From Notamacropus eugenii (lineage: Eukaryota > Chordata > Mammalia > Diprotodontia > Macropodidae): a stretch of 64,000 nucleotides of DNA. The position numbers were made by a program, and so were the translations under genes. Location: assembly GCF_028372415.1 (NCBI RefSeq), contig NC_092878.1, positions 68,837,830 through 68,901,829 of the forward strand, read 5' to 3'. Below the pieces are notes generated by a model that saw nothing but the letters and a program-made list of their open reading frames with translations, was not told the DNA's origin and did not search any database. The first letter of the stretch is position 1. Every line of letters starts with the position of its first letter. Shown in pieces: positions 34,564-45,545 of the stretch.

Positions 34564-35393
34564 CAAAGAACACAAGGTGAGCTGAATAGGAAGGGATTAT
34601 ATCCAAATAAATAAAATTAAAGAGTGAGAGAGGAATATATTAGGAGGAGAAAGGGAGAAATGGATTGGGGTAAATTATCTCTCATAAAAAAAGGCAAGAA
34701 ATAGCTTGTTCAATGGAGGGGAAAAGGGGACAGTGAGAGGGGAAAAAGGTGAAGCTTACTCTCATTGCATCTGATGAAAGGAGGGAATAATATGTACACT
34801 CAGTTTGGTCTGTAAATCTGTCTTACACTATAGGAAAGTAGGAGAGAAAGGGATAAATGACGTGTGGGGGGATGAGAGAAGGTAGGGTAAATGAGAGGAG
34901 GAAGGGTAATTAGAGGTAAACACTTTTGGGGAGGGATAAGGTCAAAAGAGAGAATAGAATAAATGCGGAGGCAGGATAGGATGGTGGAAAATATAGGTAG
35001 TCTTTTACAACACAACTATTATGGAAGACTTTAGCAAAACTACAAATATATAGCCTATATTGAATTTCTTGCCTTCTCAATGGGGATGAGTGGAGAAGGA
35101 TGAAGTTAGAACACACAGTTTTAGGAACGAATGTTAGAAAGTATTTTTACATGTAACTGGGAAATAAGAAGTACAGGTAATGGGGTATAAAAATATATCT
35201 TGCCCTACAAGAAGAAAGTAAAGATGAGGATAAGGGAAGGGTATGATAGAAGGGAGGGTGGATGGGAGGAAGGGGTAATCAGATTGCATGGTATTTTGGT
35301 GTGGGGAGAGGGGAGAGATTGGGAGAAAATTTGAAACTCAAAATCTTGTGAAAATGAATGTTGAAAACTAAAAATAAATAAATTGGGAAAAAA

Positions 35394-36870
35394 TTATTGG
35401 ATTTCTTAAAAATCCTGATCCAAAAAAGAGCTTAGACATCATCTTTAAGGAAATTAATCAAGGAAAGTTGCCCTTATGTTCTAGAGGATAAAAACAGAAA
35501 TGGAAAATAAATCCAACAATTGCCTCTAGAAAGAGATCTCAACAGGAAAACTTTTAGGAATATTGCAATCAAACTCTAGAGTTCCCAGGTCAATGAGAAA
35601 ATATTACAAGCAACCAGAAAGAAACAATTCAAGTATTGTACAAACACAAATTTGGGCTAAGACAAGATTTAGCAGTTTCTATACTAAGGGGTGGAAGGGC
35701 TTGGAATATGGTATTCCAGAGTCCACAGGAGCTAGGATTAAAACCAAGGATCACCTACCCAGCCAAACTGAGTGTAATTCTTCAGGGGAACAATTGTCAT
35801 TCAATGAAATTTGAAACATTCTTGTGGAAATGACCAGAGCTGAACAAAAACTTTGACTTTCAAACAGAAGAATCAAGAAAAGCATGAAAAGGAAAACAGG
35901 AAAGATAAATCATAAGGGCTTTACCAAAGCTGAATTGTGTACAATCCTACAAGAAATGATCATATTTGTTACTCTTGAGACTTTTCTCCGTGCTAGGATA
36001 CTTGGATTGATTAAATATATATAGACAGATGGCACACGATGAGTTGTATAGATAGGGATGATATTTAAAAATAAAATTAAAGAGTGAGAGAGGAATATAC
36101 TGGGAAGAGAAAGGGAGAAACAGATTTGAACAAGTTATCTCACATAAAAGAGGCAAGAAAAAGATTTTTCAATGGAGGGGAAGAAGGAGGAAGTCAGAGG
36201 GAAGAGTGAACCTTACTCTCACCACATTTGACTTCAGGAGGGAATAACATAAACATTCAATTTCCTATGAAAATTTATCTTACACAACAGAAAAGTAGGG
36301 AAGGAGAGAAGTGGGAGTGGGAGGTTGATAGAAGGGAGGGCAAATGTGAGGAGGGAGGTAATTAGATGTAAACACGTTTGAGGAGGGATAGGATCAAAAG
36401 ACAGAATAAAATAAGTGGGGGGCAGGATAGGAGGGATGGAAATGTAGTTAGTATTTCACAATATGACTTATGCAAGCGTTTTGCGTAACTACGTATGTAA
36501 AACGTATATTGAATTGCTTGCCTTCTCAATGGGGAGGGGCAGGGAGGGATGAAGGGAGAAAAGTTGGAGCTCAAAGTTTTAAAAACAAATGTTCAAAATT
36601 GTTTTGTTTTGGTTTTTTTTTGCAACTTGAAAATAAGATATACAAGCAATAAGATATACAGGGATATAGAAATCTATCTTGCCCTACAAGAAAATAGAGG
36701 GGATGCAGATAAGAGAAGGGAGGAGCATGATAGAAGGGAGGGCAGTTTGGGGGAAATGTTAATCAGAATGCACATTGTCTTAGGGTGGGAGAGATGGAGA
36801 GAACAGTTGGAACTCAAAATCTTATGAAAGTGTCTATTTAAAACTAAAAATTAATTAATTAATAAAAAAG
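35394..36870 (+). mobile_element. HAL1-like element, copy F, 5'-truncated
   Basis: Starts within the ORF1 RRM ('ttggatttcttaaaaatcct', 'aaaaagagcttagacatcat') and keeps the C-terminal motif 'atcacctacccagccaaact' near 35748. The microsatellite slot is reduced to 'aaatatatatagacag' (36014). The duplicated purine-rich tail follows, ending 'aattaattaataaaaaag'. It follows copy E without spacer. Confidence 0.72.
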
Positions 36871-37516
36871 CAAGAATTGTCTACCCAACAAATCTGATTA
36901 TAATACTTCATGGGAAAAATGGAACTTCAATAAAATGCAATCCTTCCAAGTATTTTCAAATACAAGAAACAAGGGAGCCATGAAAAAGTAAACAGGAAAG
37001 AGAGAGCAAAAGGTAATTATAAAAATTGAACTGTTCATATTCCTACGTGGAAAGATGATATTTGTAACTCATTAGGTCTTTGTCAGTGTTAGGATAATTG
37101 CAGGTAATACATACACACATTATATATACATACACACACATACATATATACTTATACATATATGTGTATGTATTGTGCACTTATGTATGTATGGGTCTAT
37201 ATATGTAAATGTGTATGTATGTGTGTACAAATATTTGAGAGAGAGCACAGACTGAGCAGAATACGAAGGGTTTGTATTTAAAAAAGAAAATTAAATTTTG
37301 AGAAGAATGTAGTAGGAAAAAGAAAAGGGAGAGCTAGAATCTAGAAATCATCTCACATAAGAGTTTTTACAATGCAGGGGAAGGTGAGATGGAGTAAGCG
37401 CGTCTTCCTTTCATCAGATTTAGTTTCAGAAGGGAATAACATACACACTCAATTGGGTATGGAAGTTTATCTTACTCTATACAAAAGAAGAGGGGAAGGG
37501 GATAAGAGCAGGGACA

Positions 37517-37528
37517 TCACAGAAGGGA
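37517..37528. repeat. Target-site duplication of the SINE, left copy
   Basis: TCACAGAAGGGA; the right copy TCATAGAAGGGA at 37846-37857 differs at one base. Both correspond to the 'gatagaagggagggc' motif of the HAL1-like tail. Confidence 0.8.
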
Positions 37529-37845
37529 TAATGTTTGTGTGTTTGTCCTTCGTTGCTGAAGAAGACCATGCCATTGGAGAAATGATGACATGGCTTGCAC
37601 TTGACTTTGTTTTGAATGAGGGAGTGCTATGCTGGTCACCAGCCTCACTTCTCCTCCAGAGCCATCTGAATCCAGTGACCAGATATTCATCAGGATGACT
37701 GGAGATGACCCAGGATGAGGCAATTCGGGTTAAGTGACACCCAAGGTAACACAGCTAATGAATGTCAAGTGTCTGAGGTGAGATTTGAACTCAGGTCCTC
37801 TTGTCTCCTGAACTAGTTCTCTATCCACTGTACCACCTAGCTGCT
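37529..37845 (-). mobile_element. tRNA-headed marsupial SINE (WSINE/WALLSI type), full length
   Basis: On the reverse strand it begins with a tRNA-like head: 'gcagctaggtggtacagtgg' (A-box region) and 'gagttcaaatctc' (B box). 'ttaccttgggtgtcacttaa' follows, then a body with 'tcatctccagtcatcctgat' and 'tggattcagatggctctgga', and a tail 'gaaggacaaacacacaaac'. The boxes are internal RNA polymerase III promoter elements. The 12-bp target duplication shows an L1-type insertion. The family name is from memory of Australian marsupial SINEs and may be off; the structure is clear. Confidence 0.75.
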
Positions 37846-37857
37846 TCATAGAAGGGA
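37846..37857. repeat. Target-site duplication of the SINE, right copy
   Basis: TCATAGAAGGGA, matching 37517-37528 with one mismatch. Confidence 0.8.
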
Positions 37858-38394
37858 CAGCAAATTTAGGGAAGCAGTTATCAGAAGCAAACACTTTGGC
37901 AGAGGGAGAGGTCAAAAGAGAGAACAGAATAAATAGAGGGTGGGCCAAAATAGAGGGAAATAAAATTAGTTTTTCAGAACATAACTATTGTGCAAGTGCT
38001 TCATATGATTGGTCATGTATAACCTATATAGAATTGCTTGCCTTCTTAATGAGGGTGTGTGGGAAGGGGAAAAGGGAAAGAATGTGGAATTCAAAGCTTT
38101 AAAAATGAATCTTAAAAATTGTTTTTACATGTGACTAGAAATAATATATATAGGCATTGGCAATAGAAAGGAAGGCTATGGTGGAGTGGTGATAGAAGGG
38201 AGGGCAGATTGGAGGAAAGGGTAATCAAAATTCACACTGTCTTGGTGTGGGGGGAAGGGGAAGATGGGGAGAAAATTTGAAATTCCAAATTATGTGGAAG
38301 TGAATTTTGAAAATTGAAAATAAATTAAAATCAATAAAGATAAGAAAAAATTAATAGACCATAATAAAAAAAAATCAAGATCTTTAATGGTTAT

Positions 38395-38700
38395 AACAAG
38401 TATTTGCTTTGGACTTTAAAGTTCACAATGTGCTTAAGTAATGTTATTATAGTTTATCTTCAAAACTGACATTGGATATAGGTGTTATTATTATATCTGT
38501 TTTACAGATGAAATTCAGACTATGAGCAATTAAGTCACCCAAGTAGAAAGCATTTGAGACAGATTTGTTCTTATATCTTTCTTGCTGTAGGTACACAAGG
38601 GTTAAGTGTTTTAGCTTCAGTTACACAGATCATGACTCTGTATTTTAACTCCATTCTTTTCAACTCTAGGAATTACCCTATATCCATTGTATCACTTAGC
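38395..38700 (+). mobile_element. MIR/L2-type SINE relic
   Basis: 'ttgctttggactttaaagtt', 'ggtgttattattatatctgt', 'tttacagatgaaattcagac', 'caattaagtcacccaagtag' and 'tatatccattgtatcactta' keep the MIR/THER order, ending in the typical 'atccactgtaccacctagc' type stretch. Diverged. Confidence 0.55.
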
Positions 38701-40142
38701 CTCCTCAGGTGACTTAGAGGACAATTAAAAACTGTACTGTGGATTAGTAGAATGTATATTGTAACAAAAATGTTGTGCAAGAGGAGTTTAAAGTATATCA
38801 TTGTATAGTATAATTGGAAAAAGAATGTGGGACAATTGTATATGAAGAAGGAAGGATAACCAACAGACAGCCCGTGTAGTTCATTGACAGCCACACAAGG
38901 TCACAGAATCTAGAGAAAACCACACAGGATTTAGGGCAAAACTTCTCTTTAAAGATTTATGCAAGAGTGAGAAGAAGAGTTCTTTCATTAAGAATTATGT
39001 CTTACAGTCTCTCCTGGGGTAGAAACTACCTAACTAGATTAGATTATGGATTAGTGACACCATATTGAATTATAGAGAAACTCATAAATTTGTCTTGTTA
39101 TTAACTTTTTCTTTCATCTATGCCACAATTAATAAATTTATTATACTTTGCAAAGTTGTAAGAACTATTTATCACTTACATCAGTTTATCATAAAATATT
39201 TTTAAAATAGAGTATTAGAGCATGTGAAATGCATGAACCAGAATAGAAATATGTTCTGGTGTAAAGCAAAGGCAGAATGATCAACTTGAGTATGAGAGTC
39301 CTTGATCTTTTCAGCATATGTTTCAGCATCACATGACCTGTTACAGAACTCACTTCACTCTTTTCCATCACACAAAGAATTTCAAAATGGAAATATACAA
39401 ATCATATATCCTTCCAGATTTTCTGGCATAAACCTTAAAACATCTGTACCCTTTTCACTGGGTTCCCCATGTCCATGCAAATCATTTTGCATTTGCTCTA
39501 CTGTCTTCCTCTTTTATTGTCTTATCTTTTTCCTCCACTTTTTGGATTTGTATATATTGTCTTCTTTGCATAAAATAAAATGCTTTATCACACTTTTCTT
39601 TTTGTTTCAGAATTTTCCCCTTATGAGCATTTACTGCATCTCTAGGGTTGTTCAGCTAATGGCAACATTGCCCTGCCAGTGGTAAAAAGTTATTCCTGTG
39701 ATGGTCTGGAGGCTTTTCTGCTTTGACAGCCTATATAAGAAAGAAAAAAAGAGGATGATTAATCACTGAAAAAATGTCTTCTGTACTGTGCCTGGTCAGT
39801 TATGTCAGTTGAGTTTTTATTAAATGAGGGCTAAGTGGGAGGTTTAATTAATGAATTTGAAAAATCTTTGATTTTGAAAAATCAAGACTTGAGAATTACT
39901 TCTTAAAATGTAACAGGGTGAGTTTTCAAAAGGAGGACATTTGATTACAAAATATTGCTATGATACCTAATTGAATGTTAACTTGGAATACCATGTATAC
40001 TGTAAACTAGAAGAAATCATGAAGTGTTGTACAGGGAAAAAGATGTTAAACATGTTTTAAAAAACCTAAATTTTAGTCCATACTCTGATGCTAACTCCCT
40101 TTGCAAACTTCGGGCAAGTCACTTCAAATAGGTGTAGGTCTC
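38701..40142. other. Spacer, no gene seen
   Basis: AT-rich. The 127-codon forward frame at 39302-39685 is Phe/Ser/Leu-rich and shows no domain I recognise; its pyrimidine richness explains its length. No repeat family named. Confidence 0.4.
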
Positions 40143-40160
40143 ATAGATAGACAGACAGAC

Positions 40161-40211
<51 letters not shown>

Positions 40212-40230
40212 CAGATAGATAGGTAGAGAT
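40143..40230. repeat. (GATA)n microsatellite
   Basis: About 20 GATA units with a few GACA variants. It immediately precedes the target site of HAL1-like copy H. Confidence 0.97.
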
Positions 40231-40263
40231 ATCACATAGATGTATGTATGTATATTCCTTTTT

Positions 40264-40278
40264 AATATGGCAGGTTTT
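40264..40278. repeat. Probable target-site duplication of copy H, left
   Basis: AATATGGCAGGTTTT compared with AATATTACGGGTTTT at 43016-43030: 12 of 15 positions match. Confidence 0.65.
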
Positions 40279-40950
40279 GGGGGACGGAGCCAAAATGGCA
40301 GAGTAGAAACACACACATGCTCTAGCTCCGAACCCACAGCCCATAAAATATCTGTAAAAAAGAACCCCCGGCGAATTCTGGAGCAGCAGAAGCCACAGAA
40401 CAATGGACCAGAGGAGATTTCTGTTCCAGAGAGCCTGAAAACCTCTCGCAAAAGGTCCTTCGCGCTGTGGACCAGGAGCTGAGCCCAGCCCTGCCTTGGC
40501 CGCCCTGGCACTGAGAGGAGTGGATCCGAGCAGGTTTCAGGGACAGAATCTACAGCGGCCATGCGGGTCCCTCCAGCCACAGGTAACAAGGGACAGTGAG
40601 AGGGTCTCTTTGGCAGGTCGAGAGGGAAGTGGGGTGCCCCCATAACTCAGGCCCCCTCGGGAGGCAGCAGCGGGGGTGGCAGCAGACCAGGGCCCCCCAA
40701 GCAGGCAGGAGCCCAGATCCATTGTTGAAAGTCTCTGCATAAACTACCTGAGGGAACTGAGCCCGGGAGGTGGCCCTGCCCCCACCTGAGCACCTGAACT
40801 TAATCTCACACTGAATAGCAGCCCCGCCCCCGCCAAAGCCCTGAGGCTGGGAAGCAGCATTTGAATCTCAGACCCCAAGCGCTGGCTGGGTGGATCTGGA
40901 GGCATAGTGGGGGTGAATAGAATATTCAGAAGTCAAGTCACTGGATGGGA

Positions 40951-42078
40951 AAATGCCCAGAAAAAGGAAAAAAATAAGACTATAGAAGGCTACTTTTTTG
41001 GTGAACAGGTATTTCCTCCCTTCCTTTCTGATGAAGAAGAACAATGCCTACCATTAGGGAAAGACACAGAAGCCAAGACTTCTGTATCCCAGCCCACTTA
41101 ATGCGCTCAGGCCATGGAAGAGCTCAAATAGGATTTTGAAAATAAAGTTAGAGAGGTGGAGGAAAACTGGGAAGAGCAATGAGAGACATGCAAGCAAAGC
41201 ATGAAAAGCATGTCCACACCCTGCTAAAGGAGAACCAAGAAATGCTGAAGAAAATAACACCTTGAAAAATAGGCTAACTCAATTGGCAAAAGAGGTTCAA
41301 AAAGCCAATGAGGAGAAGACTGCTTTCAAAAGCAGAATTAGCCAAATGGAAAAGGAGATTCAAAAGCTCACTGAAGAAAATAGTTCTTTCAAAATTAGAA
41401 TGGAACAGATGGAGGCTAATGACTTTATGAGAAACCAAGAAATCACAAAACCAAACCAAAAGAATAAAAAAATGGAAGATAATGTGAAATATCTCATTGG
41501 AAAAAACAACTGACCTGGAAAATAGATCCAGGAGAGACAATTTAAAAATTATGGGACTACCTGAAAGCCATGATCAAAAAAAGAGCCTAGACATCATCTT
41601 TCATGAAATTATCAAGGAAAACTGCCCTGAGATTCTAGAACCAGAGGGCAAAATAAGTATTCAAGGAATCCACAGAACACCGCCTGAAAGAGATCCAAAA
41701 AGAGAAACTCCTAGGAATATTGTGGCCAAATTCCAAAGTTCCCAGATCAAGGAGAAAATATTGTAAGCATCCAGAAAGAAACAATTCAAGTACTGTGGAA
41801 ATATAATCAGGATAACACAAGATCTAGAAGCTTCTACATTAAGGGATCAAAGGGCGTGGAATAGGATATTCCAGAAGTTAAAGGAACTAGGACTAAAACC
41901 AAGAATCACCTACCCAGCAACACAGAGTATAATACTTCAGGCGAATAATTGGTCTTTCAATGAAATAGAGAACTTTGAAGCATTCTTGATGAAAAGACCA
42001 GAGCTGAAAAGAAAATTTGACTTTCAAACACAAGAATGAAGAGAAGCATGAAAAGGTAAACAGCAAAGAGAAGTCATA
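40951..42078 (+). pseudogene. L1-type ORF1 remnant, copy H
   Basis: The start ATG at 40951 (MPRKRKK) soon meets TAG; in the next frame NKTIEGYFFGEQVFPPFLSD EEEQ continues. The coiled coil at about 41262-41513 is clear: RLTQLAKEVQKANEEKTAFK, SRISQMEKEIQKLTEE, then RMEQMEANDFMRNQEI. The RRM core ENRSRRDNLKIMGLPE begins near 41516 and runs on into NCPEILEPEGKISIQGIH. RNIVAKFQSSQIKEKIL ends at a TAA at 41764. RITYPA lies near 41902. An intact family member would make about 340-370 residues with coiled coil, RRM and C-terminal domain, like L1 ORF1 protein; this one is broken in several places. Confidence 0.8.
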
Positions 42079-42171
42079 AGAGACTTATAAAAGATGAACT
42101 GTTTACATTCCTACATGGAAAGACAATATTTGTAACTCTTGAAACTATTCAGTATCTGGGTACTGGGTGGG

Positions 42172-42174
<3 letters not shown>

Positions 42175-42203
<29 letters not shown>

Positions 42204-42228
42204 GCACACGCACACACACACACACACA
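42175..42228. repeat. (CA)n microsatellite inside HAL1-like copy H
   Basis: CA units with one CAG and one CG interruption, between 'gggatta' and 'tagagacagagtgcacag', the same slot as in copies A, B and E. Confidence 0.95.
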
Positions 42229-43015
42229 TAGAGACAGAGTGCACAGAATGAATTCAAGAGGATGGGATCATATCTTAAAAAAATGAAATCAAGCAGCGAG
42301 AGAGAAATGTATTGGGAGGAGAAAAGGAGAAATGGAATGGGACAAATTATCTCCCATAAAAGAGGCAAGCAAGAGACTTATTAGTGGAGGGATAAAGAGG
42401 GGAGGTGAGAGAAAAACATGAAGTTTATTCTCATCACATCCCACTAAAGGAAGGAATAAAATGCACACTCAGTTAGCAGGGTGGGGGGAATGATGGATGG
42501 GAGGCCATGGGGAGGAGGGAGCAATTTGAGGTTGACACTCATGGGGAGGGGCAGGATCAAAAGAGAGAATAGAAGTAATGGGGGACAGGATAGGATGGAG
42601 GGAAATATAGTTAGTCTTATACAACACGACTATTATGGAAGTCATTTGAAAAACTGCACAGATTTGGCCTATATTGAATTGCTTGCCTTCCAAAGGGAAG
42701 GGGTGGGGAGGGAGGGAGGAAAATAAGTTGAAACTCAAAGTTTTAGGAATAGCTGTCGAATACTTTTCTTGCCACTAGGAAATAAGAAATACACGTAAAG
42801 GGATATAGAAAGTTATCTGGCCCTACAGGACAAAAGAGAAGATGGAGACAAGGGCAGAGAGGGATGATAGAAGAGAGAGCAGATTAGTGATAGGGGCAAT
42901 TAGAGTGCTCGGTGTTTTGGCGTGGGGGGAGGGGACAAAAGGGGAGAAAATGTGGAACCCAAAAGTTTGTGAAAATGAATGTTAAAAGTTAAATAAATAA
43001 ATAAATTAAAAAAAT

Positions 43016-43030
43016 AATATTACGGGTTTT
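43016..43030. repeat. Probable target-site duplication of copy H, right
   Basis: AATATTACGGGTTTT, 12 of 15 matches with 40264-40278. Confidence 0.65.
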
Positions 43031-43249
43031 GTTAGGCAATAACTAAGCTCCCTTTTAGTTGTAATGAAGTGCAATTCTATTATCTATTGCAAAATGTTTG
43101 CCTTTGTCCCATGAAGTCAGGAAAATCATTAATATATTAATCTTTAAGCAACGAAGATTATACATGAGCAATGTCCTCTATGTTTCTTAGATCTCTGTCA
43201 TTTGCTCATTTTTGAAATAGAGGAATTGGAGCTCTGAGTACAAGTGAGA

Positions 43250-43640
43250 ATTCCTCAACTCTTATCAGTCAATTATTCTTCTACAAGTATTTGTTTAAAA
43301 CATTATGTGCAAAAATTGTGCTTTGCACAATGATTGAAATAATCTCTGTTAACCAAAGGTTTAAAATCTATTGGAACAACAAGGAAACATAAATATAAAC
43401 TGCAAAAAAAGATGAAGTCCATCAACATTAAAGTATGCTAAGTGATTAATTATAAATTGGTTTGAGGGAGGGAACCAGTAGTTGGCAATAGTTGGAGGGA
43501 ATGAAGAAAGGTTTTATGTATGCAAAATGGTGTGAACAGAGTTTTAAAAGATGAGAGGCACTCTATGACAACAGGTCGTTCATTCCAGTCATGTGGGACA
43601 TCAAGTGCAAAAATATGTAGATAAGAGATGGTAGGTCCTC
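43250..43640 (-). mobile_element. Probable L2 3' relic, reverse strand
   Basis: 'attgtgctttgcacaatga', 'aagatgagaggcactctatg' and 'cattccagtcatgtgggaca' resemble the reverse complement of the L2 end as in the clearer L2 at 24.5-25.6 kb. Weak to moderate support. Confidence 0.4.
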
Positions 43641-44247
43641 TAAAAGAAACAGAAATAAGGTCAATTTAGTTGGATCAAAGACTATAATAAGAGTAATTTC
43701 CAGTGATGCTCGAAAGGTAGTTCAGAGCCACTTATACATATTTAAACAAACCATGATAACATTTTGGATATTACCATCTCTTCTATGCCTGAATACTGAA
43801 ATACGTTTTCCTCTTATAAATAGGTACCACATATTCAATCTGAAGTTAGATAGAAGCTGAGGAAAAAATTGCACATTCCACTAAGAATATTAAATCAGAT
43901 ACCTGATCACCTCCTTTTTTTTTATCAAGGATAAAGCAGAGGAACCTTAACAAAGAGGTCAACTAAAGAACTCAACACACTGATACCAGTACAATATCTC
44001 TTCTTCCAGTGGTGGAACCTAGAAAGTTCATCTTTGTTGCCTTTCTGCTGATTTTCCTTTCCATCTTCATCAGTGTCCTCTATGAATTGTAGTTGTTAGT
44101 TGTGGAAGAAATCATAGAAAGCACTTAATCCTGCTTTAGAGCTGGAAAGGAATTTTGAGATATATAGTCCACTCTTCTCAATTTACATTTGTGAATTTGC
44201 TTAATGTCACAAACATAGAGAGAGAGGCTGTGTTTTACCCAGGTCAG
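43641..44247. other. Spacer with a possible MIR relic
   Basis: No gene seen. 44140-44247 ('agagctggaaaggaattttg', 'ttcacaaacat'-like spacing) could be a worn MIR/L2 piece but I would not insist. Confidence 0.35.
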
Positions 44248-44497
44248 TCTATGTTTGTCCTTCGTTTTGGAAGAAGATCATGACGTCAGAGATATGATGC
44301 CATGACTTCCACTTAACTTTGTTTTGAGTAAGGGAGTGCTGTGCAAGGTCAGTAGTCTCACTTTTTCTTCCTGAGCCATCTGGATCCTGGATATTCATCA
44401 CGATGACTGGAGAAGGCCCAGAATGCAATGGGAGGCCTTGGCTTATTCAGATAAGGTAAGGTAAGGCTATCCAGTGAATAAGCCTCTCTAAGAAGTA
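44248..44497 (-). mobile_element. Marsupial SINE body and tail (WSINE/WALLSI type), left arm of an inverted pair
   Basis: The reverse strand matches the body and tail of the full SINE at 37529-37845: the tail 'aacgaaggacaaac' is at the left edge, and the body has 'ccagtcatcgtgatgaatat' and 'ccagatggctcagg'. The tRNA head is missing. It extends beyond the other copy to 'gtgaataagcctctcta'. Confidence 0.7.
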
Positions 44498-44616
44498 ATC
44501 AAGGGTTGGACCCTTTAATGAGCAAAAGAAAAAAGAAATAAATCAAGCTGGGAAGGAAAGAGCAACAGTTACTATTGATAATCACTCTGATGCCAGGAGG
44601 ATCCAGAAACCAGCTT

Positions 44617-44872
44617 AAAGAGGCTTATTCATTGAATGGCCTTACCTCACTCTAAGTGAGTACCTGAATAGGCCAAGGTCTCCAATTGCATTCTGGGCCT
44701 TCTCCAGTCATCTTGATGAATATTTCATCACTGGATCTAAATGGCTTAGGAAGGAAAAGAGAGACTGGTGAGCTTGCACAGCTCTTCCCTACTTAAAGCA
44801 AAGTCAAATGCAAGTCGTGTCATCATTTCTCGATGTCATGGTTTTCTTTAAAAATGAAGGATGAACAGAGAC
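44617..44872 (+). mobile_element. Marsupial SINE body and tail, right arm of an inverted pair
   Basis: Same SINE body and tail as 44248-44497 but on the forward strand: 'gaggcttattcattgaatgg', 'tccagtcatcttgatgaata', 'gatgtcatggttttct', ending 'atgaaggatgaacagag'. The two copies face each other with about 120 bp between them. Confidence 0.7.
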
Positions 44873-45032
44873 CTGTGAGTAGATTGAGCTGCTTGAATGG
44901 GGACTCAGATAGCTGGGTAACTCATCTCATCTGCTCCCTTCTATCTCCCCCAGGTCCTTCTCCTCTCGAAAGGAAAGTATATTTGTATGTCAAGAGAACA
45001 CCCAGTTAATTTCAGGTTTACTGGCAATATTT

Positions 45033-45140
45033 CTTTCTTCCTTCCTTCCTTCCTTCCTTCCTTCCTTCCTTCCTTCCTTCCTTCCTTCCTTCCTTCCTTC
45101 CTTCCTTCCTTCCTTCCTTCCTTCCTTCCTTCCTTCCTTC

Positions 45141-45207
<67 letters not shown>

Positions 45208-45276
45208 TTTCTTTCTTTCTTTCTTTCTTTCTTTTCTTTCTTTCTTTCTTTTTCTTTCTTTCTTTCTTTCTTTCTC

Positions 45277-45345
<69 letters not shown>

Positions 45346-45381
45346 TTCTTCCTTCCTTCCTTCCTTCTTTCTTTCTTTCCT

Positions 45382-45426
<45 letters not shown>

Positions 45427-45545
45427 TTTCTTTCTTTCTTTCTTTTTCTTTCTCTTTCTGTCTTCCTTCCTTTCTTCCTTTCTTTCTCTCTGTCTCTCTC
45501 TGTCTCTCTCTTTCTCTGTCTATCTGTCTCTGTCTCTCTCTCTCA
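45033..45545. repeat. Giant (CTTC)n/(CTTT)n/(CTGT)n polypyrimidine microsatellite
   Basis: About 107 bp of nearly pure TTCC, then about 200 bp of TTTC with few interruptions, then mixed CTTT/CTTC and finally TCTCTG units. One strand is almost pure pyrimidine for over 500 bp. The 194-codon Ser/Phe/Leu frame over it is spurious. Confidence 0.98.

Larger units (their letters stand above)
32775..35393 (+). mobile_element. HAL1-like element, copy E, full length
   Basis: The 5' UTR begins near 'ggttgccaggatggcaccat' and runs to about 33276. The ORF1 remnant is 33277-34405, the (CA)n slot 34518-34559, then the duplicated purine-rich 3' module with ends 'gaatgttagaaagtattttt' (35128) and 'gaatgttgaaaactaaaaat' (35357), and an (AAAT)n tail. 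No ORF2. Its tail joins directly to another family member in the same direction. A clean target duplication is not visible. Confidence 0.75.
36871..38350 (+). mobile_element. HAL1-like element, copy G, 5'-truncated, split by a SINE
   Basis: Starts near the ORF1 C-terminus ('aagaattgtctacccaacaa'), then a CATA/TATG-rich microsatellite slot at about 37108-37225, and the purine-rich tail. It is interrupted at 37529-37845 by a SINE and ends 'gaaaataaattaaaatcaat'. It follows copy F directly. Confidence 0.7.
40279..43015 (+). mobile_element. HAL1-like element, copy H, full length, best preserved
   Basis: Begins GGGGGACGGAGCCAAAATGG. The 5' UTR (40279-40940) is GC-rich with several CpGs, so this copy is probably the youngest. 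The ORF1 remnant is 40951-42078, (CA)n lies at 42175-42228, and the duplicated purine-rich 3' module ends at (AAAT)n. No ORF2. About 2.74 kb, with a 15-bp imperfect target duplication. The GC-rich 5' UTR would hold the element's own promoter if L1-like (inference). Confidence 0.82.

Noticed and set aside
39302-39685. 127-codon forward frame
   Set aside because: Pyrimidine-rich DNA gives Phe/Ser/Leu; no recognisable family and no flanking signals.
40143-40230. CRISPR-like or regulatory array
   Set aside because: Plain (GATA)n microsatellite in a mammalian genome; no spacers.
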